9,391 bases of DNA, taken from contig JBMFVX010000120.1 in assembly GCA_049965775.1 (NCBI GenBank), positions 1-9,391 on the forward strand, read 5' to 3'. A model generated the notes under the pieces. It saw nothing but the letters and a program-made list of their open reading frames with translations, was not told the origin of the DNA and made no database searches. Of the stretch, positions 1-6,074 are shown piece by piece (position 1 is the stretch's first letter; every line of letters starts with the position of its first letter). The position numbers and the translations under genes are program-made. The stretch comes from JABEVB01 sp049965775 (GTDB taxonomy: Bacteria > Planctomycetota > Phycisphaerae > WQYP01).

Positions 1-114
1 ATCCATTGCCGCATATTCTTCATGCATACAAATATACACGCATTCGAAGAAAGTGTAAAATTAAGTTAGCGCCTATGCCCCACACACACACCGCCGCGAC
101 GACGTCACACACTA

Positions 115-143
115 TTGACAACCTCTTTGCTCCGGGGCATAAC
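115..143 (+). promoter_or_regulatory. Sigma70-type promoter for the membrane-protein gene
   Basis: A perfect -35 hexamer TTGACA (115-120) is followed after 17 bases by CATAAC (138-143), which matches 4 of 6 positions of the -10 consensus. Transcription would start near 150 and leave a leader of about 70 bases before the gene at 221. Upstream of it, bases 1-114 hold no convincing gene; the only notable item is a short CA run around 80-90. Activity is inferred from the motif alone. Confidence 0.5.
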
Positions 144-207
144 CTCTTGAGATCGTGGTTAAGGGCGCCACGGACCTCTGGCGGCATCGTTGTGTTTGTC
201 TTGGCGT

Positions 208-212
208 AAGGA
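208..212 (+). promoter_or_regulatory. Ribosome binding site that sets the start at 221
   Basis: AAGGA lies 8 bases before ATG 221. The reading frame stays open back to a GTG at 155, but that codon has no comparable site, and the extra 22 residues would precede the predicted membrane anchor. The ATG at 221 is therefore preferred. Confidence 0.65.
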
Positions 213-220
213 TAATCATC

Positions 221-1195
221 ATGGGTGGCTATAAGCTTGGTTTCATTCTCGCGGGTCTCGTTATCGTTGTTTTTGTTATGGTTTTAATTGTTGCCACGAT
301 GCCATCGCATCTTCCGCCACCAACCGATAAAACCTTGACGCCCGGTTTTATGGATGTTATTGCCCTTAAAAGAAGCCTCAACGGCATTCAACCCCAACAG
401 GTTGGATCAGGCGCTGGACTCACCTATCTTGAGGCTTATCAAAAGATGTGCGACCTCGCGACGAGCATTAGAGCCATTCATCGAATCAGTCGCGATCCCA
501 ACCCTCAGAACAATCCCGATGTCATGGCCATAGTTTCTTTGCTGGAGCAGGCCGCTGGAAAAGCGGTCAATCGCCACCATCTGCTGTTCATCAAGCAGGC
601 TCCGCTTCCGAGTGTTCAAGACCCGGTTCAGGCGCGGCTTGAAGCCATGGGTAATGTCGCGCTCATGGTTGGCGAAAATGACAAGCTGCAAAGCCACTTT
701 AAACAGGCTCTCAAAGCCTACCAGGCGGCTCTTATGCTGGGTTACAACGAATGGAAGCGCGGCCTCTTCCTCAACGTTCGAACCGCCGGCCTCGATACCC
801 TCAGCACCGCTGTTGACGCCATCCGTTCGTATTACGGCCACGGCAAAACCAAGAGTGAATTTCTGCATGACGCAGCCGACAATCTTCACAAATCACTTAA
901 AGCTGTTGTCCATGCGTGGTACAAAAAATATGCCATCGTCCACACCACCGATCCATATGCCGGCGACATGGCCAACATCGTCAAGCACGATCAGGACATA
1001 ACCTGGCGAATTGAAGCGATGATTAACCTGGGCATTGCGCGGTGGTCCACCGGTGACGCCTCTGAAGCCAAAGCCATTCTTAAGTTCCTGCAGAAATGGC
1101 AGCACGACCCGAATGCCTATTTGTCAGCAGCGGCCAAGCGTGCGGCCAACATTACCCGTGCCGACATTCGCGCCATGAGCGACAGCAGCGAGTAA
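221..1195 (+). CDS. Membrane-anchored helical-repeat protein, function unknown
   Basis: The protein has 324 residues and I do not recognise its family. Residues about 6-27 form one strongly hydrophobic segment with few charges before it, which suggests an N-terminal membrane anchor or uncleaved signal. A Pro-rich linker (about 28-42) follows, and the rest is largely alpha-helical. Residues about 156-190 and 265-297 (INLGIARWSTGDASEAKAIL) have the spacing of small and aromatic residues seen in TPR-like helical hairpins, but no full TPR array is evident. Only two Cys-free helical blocks and no catalytic motif stand out, so a scaffold or protein-binding role is more plausible than an enzyme; this is inference. 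The gene appears monocistronic: it has its own promoter, and a tRNA gene with a separate promoter follows about 200 bases later. The start is chosen from the AAGGA site and the position of the anchor. Confidence 0.75.
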   Translation: MGGYKLGFILAGLVIVVFVMVLIVATMPSHLPPPTDKTLTPGFMDVIALKRSLNGIQPQQVGSGAGLTYLEAYQKMCDLATSIRAIHRISRDPNPQNNPDVMAIVSLLEQAAGKAVNRHHLLFIKQAPLPSVQDPVQARLEAMGNVALMVGENDKLQSHFKQALKAYQAALMLGYNEWKRGLFLNVRTAGLDTLSTAVDAIRSYYGHGKTKSEFLHDAADNLHKSLKAVVHAWYKKYAIVHTTDPYAGDMANIVKHDQDITWRIEAMINLGIARWSTGDASEAKAILKFLQKWQHDPNAYLSAAAKRAANITRADIRAMSDSSE

Positions 1196-1201
1196 CCGCC
1201 A

Positions 1202-1227
1202 GGCAACCGTCGCCGGTGCCTTATCTT
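1202..1227 (+). terminator. Weak hairpin after the membrane-protein gene
   Basis: GGCA-CCG (1202-1209, one bulged A) pairs with CGG-TGCC (1214-1220) around a TCGC loop, and TTATCTT follows. The stem is short and the T tract is interrupted, so this is a weak candidate for a factor-independent terminator. It sits 7 bases after the stop codon, which is a sensible place. Confidence 0.35.
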
Positions 1228-1350
1228 GCCGGAAGCTTGCCGACGTTAATCGCCTAGCACCTCACGGTGATCCGCCGGGATGAGGTTCATTTTGGCCCCA
1301 AGCCCGATTCATCAAGCAATTCGCTGCATGGCCTCACGCCCGCGTTGGCT

Positions 1351-1379
1351 ATGACAATTTACGCACAAAACGGTATGAT
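1351..1379 (+). promoter_or_regulatory. Promoter of the tRNA-Leu gene
   Basis: ATGACA (1351-1356, 5 of 6 matches to the -35 consensus) and TATGAT (1374-1379, 5 of 6 matches to the -10 consensus) are separated by 17 bases. Transcription would start near 1386, only about 6 bases before the mature tRNA 5' end, which is the usual arrangement for a strong stable-RNA promoter. Confidence 0.65.
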
Positions 1380-1391
1380 TTTCGAATACCA

Positions 1392-1473
1392 GCTCGGGTG
1401 GCGGAACTGGCAGACGCGCCGGATTTAGGTTCCGGTTCCGAAAGGAGTGCAGGTTCGATTCCTGTCCCGAGCA
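1392..1473 (+). tRNA. tRNA-Leu, anticodon UAG
   Basis: The 82-base cloverleaf can be folded by hand. The acceptor stem GCTCGGG (1392-1398) pairs with CCCGAGC (1466-1472), and A1473 is the discriminator base expected for leucine. The anticodon stem CCGGA/TCCGG (1419-1423 and 1431-1435) holds the loop TTTAGGT with anticodon TAG at 1426-1428, reading CUA and probably other CUN codons. A variable arm with a TCC-GAAA-GGA hairpin marks it as a class II tRNA. The T arm is GCAGG-TTCGATT-CCTGT. The 3' CCA is not encoded (ATT follows) and must be added by nucleotidyltransferase. It stands alone as a single-tRNA unit. No integrase or duplicated 3' end is seen nearby, so nothing suggests use as an attachment site. 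Confidence 0.96.
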
Positions 1474-1785
1474 TTTTCTAAATCAAAGACATCCTTCAGC
1501 AGGCATCGGCCGGCCGGTTCTCCATTGCCATCGAGCCATTCAAAAAGAGAAAACGCTCAACTTGAAAATTTTTTACCTCACTCGGTTTTTTGATTTTCAG
1601 GTGAACTAAATGCTATTCCGAACCGAACAGTTAAAAAGTACGAGCAGTCCGGCTCATTATGCCGAGCCTGCTAAACGCAGGCGTATCGAGTACAATTGAA
1701 CGTGTTTTGCGTCGCGGGTGACAATGTGCGACGCATATAACGGCCTACACCGGCGATCTGGCCCCAGAGCAATTGGAAACAGTTG
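1474..1785 (+). other. Gene-free region upstream of obgE with two inverted repeats
   Basis: No credible gene lies in these 312 bases. A bulged hairpin sits at 1643-1672: AGCA (1643-1646) pairs with TGCT (1669-1672) and GGCTC/GAGCC form the inner stem around an 8-base loop. A second dyad, TGAAAAT (1563-1569) with ATTTTCA (1593-1599), encloses two T runs. Several weak promoter-like pairs occur, for example TTGAAC (1696-1701) with GACAAT (1720-1725), and an isolated TATAAC at 1736-1741, but none is convincing. The obgE promoter is presumably here. Confidence 0.4.
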
Positions 1786-2997
1786 ATGTTTATTGATGAA
1801 GCGGAAATTAAGGTTTTTGCCGGCGACGGCGGCAACGGGTGCGTCTCGATGCGGCGCGAAAAATACGTTCCGCACGGCGGCCCGGACGGCGGCGATGGTG
1901 GCCGCGGCGGCAGCGTGTATCTTGAGGCGGTCGAAGGTGTAGATACGCTGCTGGACATGGCAGGCCGCCATCACTGGAAGGCCCCGCGCGGAGAGCCGGG
2001 CCAAGGCAAAAAAAAGGCCGGCCGCGATGGCACCGACCTCGTCATTCGCGTTCCACCGGGCACGCTGGTGTACGATGCCGACTCCGGCATTTTGCTTGCC
2101 GACATGGTGCCTGCGGGCCGCAAAGTACTGGTCGCCGCCGGCGGGCGTGGTGGTCGAGGCAACTTGCAGTTTGTGACATCGGTGCGGCAAGCACCGGAGT
2201 ATGCCGAACCCGGCGAGCGTGGCCAATCGCGCCGCCTAAAATTTCAGCTCAGGCTCATTGCCGACGTTGGCCTGCTGGGGTTGCCCAACGCCGGTAAAAG
2301 CACGCTGCTATCGCGACTCTCTGCGGCACGCCCTAAAATCGCCGACTACCCGTTTACGACACTTAAGCCGCAACTCGGAATTGCCGAGCTTGATGCCGAG
2401 CGGCGACTGGTTATCGCCGATATTCCGGGGTTAATTGAAGGTGCGCACGAAGGCGCGGGCCTGGGCCTGACATTTTTGCGCCATATTGAGCGAACGCGCG
2501 TGCTGGTGCATCTGATTGATATGATGTCGCTGGAAGACATTACTCCCATTGAGGCCTACGAATCGCTGCGGAGCGAGTTGGCCAAATATAGCCCCAAGCT
2601 CGCAGCCAAGCCCGAAATTCTTGTTGCCAATAAAATGGACCTTACCGGAGCACCAGAAGCTCTCGCCGACCTTCGCGACTATTTGCCGGGCAAGCAAATC
2701 TTCGCCATCAGTGCCGTCACCGGTACGGGTCTAAGACCGCTGCTCGAGGAGATATGGCAAACCGTGCAGCGGGCACCGAAAGGCGAGGCCATTGTTGATG
2801 CACCGCCCGCTATTATGAGCGATGTATCTGCATGGCCTACCGCTTCCGATACGCCCCAAGCGACCGGTCCGAGCACCGCAACACAAAGCAGCGAGACTGC
2901 CGTAGACGATGCCGAACTTGCCGCGGAAGTTCAAGCCATGAAGGCAGACGACCAGCGCAAAGGCAAATTCTACCGGCGCAGCCGCAAAGCCACCTGA
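1786..2997 (+). CDS. obgE: GTPase Obg/CgtA, 50S ribosome assembly
   Basis: This is an Obg-family GTPase of 403 residues that binds the large ribosomal subunit during its maturation and takes part in stress signalling. The N-terminal Obg fold (1-157) is glycine-rich, beginning MFIDEAEIKVFAGDGGNGC and containing GGPDGGDGGRGGSVYLE. The G domain follows with all five GTP-binding motifs: P-loop GLPNAGKS (165-172), the FTT switch I threonines (190-192), DIPG (212-215), NKMD (282-285) and SA (309-310). Instead of a classical OCT domain, residues about 335-403 form a Pro/Ser/Thr/Ala-rich, partly acidic linker ending in a basic RKGKFYRRSR patch. ATG 1786 is preferred over the in-frame TTG one codon earlier because GGAA (1775-1778) lies 7 bases before it and Obg proteins commonly begin MF. 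The usual rplU-rpmA neighbours are absent; coaX follows 30 bases downstream and is probably co-transcribed. Confidence 0.97.
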   Translation: MFIDEAEIKVFAGDGGNGCVSMRREKYVPHGGPDGGDGGRGGSVYLEAVEGVDTLLDMAGRHHWKAPRGEPGQGKKKAGRDGTDLVIRVPPGTLVYDADSGILLADMVPAGRKVLVAAGGRGGRGNLQFVTSVRQAPEYAEPGERGQSRRLKFQLRLIADVGLLGLPNAGKSTLLSRLSAARPKIADYPFTTLKPQLGIAELDAERRLVIADIPGLIEGAHEGAGLGLTFLRHIERTRVLVHLIDMMSLEDITPIEAYESLRSELAKYSPKLAAKPEILVANKMDLTGAPEALADLRDYLPGKQIFAISAVTGTGLRPLLEEIWQTVQRAPKGEAIVDAPPAIMSDVSAWPTASDTPQATGPSTATQSSETAVDDAELAAEVQAMKADDQRKGKFYRRSRKAT

Positions 2998-3017
2998 TAT
3001 TCAGCCATATTTTTTTT

Positions 3018-3021
3018 GGAG
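3018..3021 (+). promoter_or_regulatory. Ribosome binding site that sets the coaX start
   Basis: GGAG lies 6 bases before ATG 3028. It overlaps an in-frame TTG at 3016, so that TTG cannot use it. The protein starting at 3028 places the DIGNT motif at residue 7, as expected for type III pantothenate kinases. Confidence 0.7.
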
Positions 3022-3027
3022 CGCATC

Positions 3028-3822
3028 ATGAGCGTTATAGCAATTGACATCGGAAATACGCGCCTCGGCGCCGGCTTGTTTGCAGAAGGCGCGGTATCTG
3101 AACCAGCCCAACGAATTACGCATGACGAAATCGCCGACCGCCTTGACGATCTGTTGCGCGGCCTGTGGGCTCCAAGCCACAAGACTGCTGACAACGACGC
3201 CGGGACAGCCGCACCCGAAGCAATTGTTATTGCCAGCGTTGCGCCACAACTGACGCCAACGGTTGCTCAAACGGTGGAACGCATCTGCGGCCAACGCCCA
3301 AAGATCATCGGCAAAGATTTGCCCATTCCAATGCAAACCGCCCTGACGGATGAGTCCACCCTTGGAGTTGACCGTCTGCTCGCCGCGTTGTGCACGTATG
3401 TCAATACACAAAGCGCGGCGGTAATAATTCATTGCGGCTCGGCCTTGGTGGTGGATGCCGTCAGTGATGACGGCGTATTTTTAGGCGGCTCAATCGGGCC
3501 GGGGCTGCAGATGTGTGCCCGTGCCCTTCACGAAAACACTGCACAACTGCCACTGGCGACGCTGGATGAACCCACAGAAGCTTTGGGGCGCAACACCCTC
3601 GAGGCGTTGGGCATGGGTATTTATGCCGCAACGCGCGGAGCCATTCGCGAACTTGTTGAACGTTACGCCGAGAAGATTGGGCATTGGCCGCACGTTGTGG
3701 GCACCGGCGGCGATGCGCAGCGGCTGCTGCCGGCGATGGGCCTAGTAGACTCGCTGATTCCGGATCTTGTGCTGCAAGGCGCGGCTCTGGTGTGGGAACA
3801 CCATGCCATGGCCGAGAGTTAA
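3028..3822 (+). CDS. coaX: Type III pantothenate kinase
   Basis: This 264-residue cytoplasmic enzyme belongs to the acetate kinase/Hsp70-like (ASKHA) superfamily and phosphorylates pantothenate with ATP, the first committed step to coenzyme A. Visible family motifs are the phosphate-binding DIGNT (7-11), GVDR (113-116) with the presumed catalytic Asp115, and GGSIGPG (153-159). The length is normal for CoaX. One conserved motif is altered: the segment normally resembling VVDxGTAxTxD reads IIHCGSALVVD (133-143), so its first aspartate is His135 and both threonines are replaced (Ser138, Val141). From memory, this Asp is one of three conserved active-site aspartates in the Thermotoga enzyme. The remaining motifs are intact, so it is probably active, perhaps with altered cation dependence. 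It follows obgE by 30 bases and converges on the sugar kinase gene, 48 bases away. Confidence 0.93.
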   Translation: MSVIAIDIGNTRLGAGLFAEGAVSEPAQRITHDEIADRLDDLLRGLWAPSHKTADNDAGTAAPEAIVIASVAPQLTPTVAQTVERICGQRPKIIGKDLPIPMQTALTDESTLGVDRLLAALCTYVNTQSAAVIIHCGSALVVDAVSDDGVFLGGSIGPGLQMCARALHENTAQLPLATLDEPTEALGRNTLEALGMGIYAATRGAIRELVERYAEKIGHWPHVVGTGGDAQRLLPAMGLVDSLIPDLVLQGAALVWEHHAMAES

Positions 3823-3870
3823 TTTGCAAGAATCGCGACAAAAGCCGCTCTACACCCCGGGCTGCTGCGT

Positions 3871-4950
3871 TTATCGCACGATGCGAGCGCTGCCGCCGCC
3901 GTAAACGTGCATCAATTCGGAAAGATTAATCTGACTGGTGTCACCGCGCGTGGTTTGCAGCAAAGCGCCATGGGCGGCGCCCAAGTCCACCGCTTCCTGT
4001 GGAGACTTTCCGGCAAGCACGCCGTAGGCCAATCCAGAGCAAAATCCGTCGCCACCGCCTACGCGGTCCTCTATTTCCAAACCTTCGTAGCGCCGGCTTT
4101 CGTAAAACTTGCCTTCGCACCAGGCAATGGCCGACCAATTATTGACGAGGCCCGACCGCACCTCGCGCAGCGTCGTACCGACCATTTTGACGCTCGGCCA
4201 GGTTGCCACCACTTTTTCAACCATCGCTTTGTAGGCAGAGGTATTAAGATTGGCGAGGTTTTCATCTACGCCGGGGACTTCAAAGCCAAGCACCTTCTGA
4301 AAATCTTCTTCATTGCCTATAAGCACGTCAATATAGGGCATGATGGCTTTGGTGATGGTCTGAGCCTGTTTGCTGCTCCAAAGCTTAGACCTGAAGTTAA
4401 GATCGTAGGATACGATCGTCCCGGCGGCTTTGGCCGCCTTAACCGCCTCAAGCACCACACCCGCAGTACCCTCAGAGAGCGCGGTAAATATGCCCCCCGT
4501 ATGCAACCAGCGGGCGCGGCTTTTGGTAAAAATCGCGGCAAAGTCAATCATGCCGGGCTTCATATTCATGGCCGCCGAATGTCCGCGATCATACATGGTC
4601 ACTGAGCCTCTAACGCTGGTGCCAACCTCGGTAAAGTTCAGGCCAATGCGGTCGGCCTTGCCAACGCCATCGTATGGTGCCAGCAGCACATGCTGCATGT
4701 CCAAGCCCACCGCCCGGCCATGATTAAGAACAATCCGGCCAACTGGGTTATCCACCAGGCGGCTGACAAAGCCGGTGCGCAACCCCAATCGCGCTAGAGC
4801 ATAGGCAACATTGTACTCGCCGCCGCCAACCCATACTTCCAAGGTATTGGCAAACTCAATGCGACCATGTCCCGGCGGCGAGAGCCGCACCATGCATTCA
4901 CCCAAGCTTACCAGGTCATACCTACATTCCGAGGCATTAAGCGTTTTCAT
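3871..4950 (-). CDS. kdgK: PfkB-family sugar kinase, probable 2-keto-3-deoxygluconate kinase
   Basis: The 359-residue ribokinase-like (PfkB) protein most likely phosphorylates 2-keto-3-deoxygluconate (KDG) to KDPG, the Entner-Doudoroff intermediate. It begins the domain with YDLVSLGECMVRLSPPG and has the substrate-binding VGGGEYNVA (41-49). DLNFRSKLW (183-191) matches the DxNxRxxLW pattern typical of KDG kinases. The second PfkB signature is DRVGGGDGF (295-303), with Asp301 as catalytic base; the GGGD variant is common in this subfamily. A good ribosome binding site, GAGGA (reverse complement of 4961-4965), precedes ATG 4950. It is the last gene of the three-gene catabolic cluster, about 96 bases after the dehydrogenase gene, and that gap contains a promoter-like sequence. 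Another 2-keto sugar acid, such as a 2-keto-3-deoxygalactonate-type substrate, or fructose cannot be excluded. Confidence 0.85.
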   Translation of the reverse strand: MKTLNASECRYDLVSLGECMVRLSPPGHGRIEFANTLEVWVGGGEYNVAYALARLGLRTGFVSRLVDNPVGRIVLNHGRAVGLDMQHVLLAPYDGVGKADRIGLNFTEVGTSVRGSVTMYDRGHSAAMNMKPGMIDFAAIFTKSRARWLHTGGIFTALSEGTAGVVLEAVKAAKAAGTIVSYDLNFRSKLWSSKQAQTITKAIMPYIDVLIGNEEDFQKVLGFEVPGVDENLANLNTSAYKAMVEKVVATWPSVKMVGTTLREVRSGLVNNWSAIAWCEGKFYESRRYEGLEIEDRVGGGDGFCSGLAYGVLAGKSPQEAVDLGAAHGALLQTTRGDTSQINLSELMHVYGGGSARIVR

Positions 4951-4974
4951 AAAAGTAGTTTCCTCAATAGCATA

Positions 4975-4989
4975 TGCCCCACCAGGGCA
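4975..4989 (-). repeat. Small hairpin in the kinase-gene leader
   Basis: TGCCC (4975-4979) and GGGCA (4985-4989) form a perfect 5-bp stem around a 5-base loop. It lies about 10 bases upstream of the kinase ribosome binding site, between it and the candidate internal promoter, so it could influence translation or message stability. It could also be chance. Confidence 0.3.
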
Positions 4990-5008
4990 ACAACATATTT
5001 ACCCGCGC

Positions 5009-5037
5009 ATTACAGCGCCGGGCTGGGTTGGCGTCAA
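5009..5037 (-). promoter_or_regulatory. Candidate internal promoter for the sugar kinase gene
   Basis: Read on the minus strand, TTGACG (5037-5032, 5 of 6 matches to -35) is followed after 17 bases by TGTAAT (5014-5009, 5 of 6 matches to -10). It lies wholly in the gap between the dehydrogenase stop and the kinase start, giving a leader of about 50 bases. The kinase could thus be expressed separately from the two dehydrogenases. Confidence 0.5.
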
Positions 5038-5046
5038 GCCATGCGA

Positions 5047-6063
5047 CTAAATGGCAATCATAGCCTTGATGGTGCCGCTGGATGGGTCGGTCCAGACGTT
5101 GAATTGCGCTGCAGCATCCGCCAACTTGGCGCGATGAGTAATCCAGGGAGTGGTGTCAATGGAGCCGGCTTCAACGAGCGAGATTATACGGGCAAAATCT
5201 GCGGGCGTCGCATTGCGACTGGCCAACAACGTCAGTTCGCGACGATGAAACTCGGGGTCCCTGAAGGTTACATCGCCCTGAAACAGGCCCACAAACACCA
5301 GCCGCCCGCTGTTGGCCACATAACCAAAAGCATCGTGCATGGACTGCGGGTTGCCCGTGGCGTCGAACACGGCTGTGGGCAAATCTGAATTGGTAATGGC
5401 TCGCACCTGCTCCAACGGCGTTTGCCTCGCGTCTACCGTATGGTCTGCGCCCACCTGCTTGCGGCAAAACTCCAGTCGCTGCGGGCTGATATCGGCGACT
5501 ATTAAGCGGCCTCCTGCCGCTTTTACAAACTGCATAACCGCCAGACCAATCGGTCCTGCTCCCAACACCAGCACCCATTCACCCGGTTCAATGGCTGCCC
5601 GGCTTACTGCGTGAGCGCCGATACCCAGCGTTTCTATCAGTGCTAATTGGTCAAAACTCAGCTTGGCCGACCTATGCAGCTTTACCGCCGGCACCACAAT
5701 GCGCGAGCAATAGCCGCCATCGGTATGCACCCCCAGCACCTTCAGGCTCGTACAGCAGTTAAAACGGCCGCGTCTGCAGGCAATACACCTGCCGCAATTC
5801 AAGTACGGCTCAACACAGCACCGGTCGCCCGGTTTAACATTTGAGACGCCATCACCAACGGCCAGCACCTCAACACCCAATTCGTGGCCGAGCACGCGCG
5901 GGTATTCAAAAAACGGCTGGCGACCCTTGTAGGCGTGTAAATCTGTGCCACAGACGCCAGCGCAATTTACCCGCACCAGCGCCATGCCGGCGCCGGCAGT
6001 TTGAGGTTCGGGGCGATCAACTAAATTAAATTGGCCCGGCTTTTCCAGTAGCAAAGTTTGCAT
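5047..6063 (-). CDS. Zinc-dependent alcohol dehydrogenase, LgoD (L-galactonate oxidoreductase)-like
   Basis: This 338-residue medium-chain dehydrogenase/reductase is likely a cytoplasmic NAD(P)-dependent polyol or sugar-acid dehydrogenase. The GroES-like domain carries the catalytic zinc ligands Cys38 (in CGTD) and His60-Glu61 (GHE). The structural zinc lobe has Cys90, Cys93, Cys96 and Cys104 in the C-x2-C-x2-C-x7-C pattern. The Rossmann motif GAGPIG spans 168-173. Segments such as GRQPFFEYPRVLGHE (47-61) and VGLFQG...DPEFH...SRNATPADF (258-290) closely match my recollection of E. coli YjjN/LgoD, which oxidises L-galactonate to D-tagaturonate. The function assignment rests on that remembered similarity and the neighbours. 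ATG 6063 is preceded by AAGG with 9-base spacing, and the upstream gene ends 11 bases before, so the two are surely co-transcribed. Related family activities (L-threonine, L-idonate or sorbitol dehydrogenase) remain possible. Confidence 0.88.
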   Translation of the reverse strand: MQTLLLEKPGQFNLVDRPEPQTAGAGMALVRVNCAGVCGTDLHAYKGRQPFFEYPRVLGHELGVEVLAVGDGVSNVKPGDRCCVEPYLNCGRCIACRRGRFNCCTSLKVLGVHTDGGYCSRIVVPAVKLHRSAKLSFDQLALIETLGIGAHAVSRAAIEPGEWVLVLGAGPIGLAVMQFVKAAGGRLIVADISPQRLEFCRKQVGADHTVDARQTPLEQVRAITNSDLPTAVFDATGNPQSMHDAFGYVANSGRLVFVGLFQGDVTFRDPEFHRRELTLLASRNATPADFARIISLVEAGSIDTTPWITHRAKLADAAAQFNVWTDPSSGTIKAMIAI

Positions 6064-6074
6064 AATGCATAACC

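Noticed and set aside
80..92. CA dinucleotide run
   Set aside because: It is too short to count as a meaningful repeat, and nothing around it suggests phase variation.
6..209. Plus-strand open frame of 67 codons at the window start
   Set aside because: It has a low-complexity His/Thr/Arg-rich product, no ribosome binding site, and it overlaps the promoter and leader of the gene at 221.
1392..1473. tRNA gene as an integration site for a mobile element
   Set aside because: No integrase gene lies nearby, the tRNA 3' end is not duplicated in the window, and the neighbours are ordinary chromosomal genes.
1657..2226. Minus-strand open frame of 189 codons opposite obgE
   Set aside because: It runs antisense to the glycine-rich Obg domain, its Ala/Arg-rich product resembles nothing, and it has no promoter or ribosome binding site.
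3788..3803. 6-bp hairpin TGGTGT-GGGA-ACACCA considered as a coaX terminator
   Set aside because: It lies inside the coding sequence and has no T tract after it. No convincing terminator was found in the 48-base convergent gap either.
3907..4605. Plus-strand open frame of 232 codons opposite the sugar kinase
   Set aside because: It is antisense to a gene with clear PfkB motifs. The product is compositionally odd, with no recognisable domain; it is a GC-driven shadow frame.
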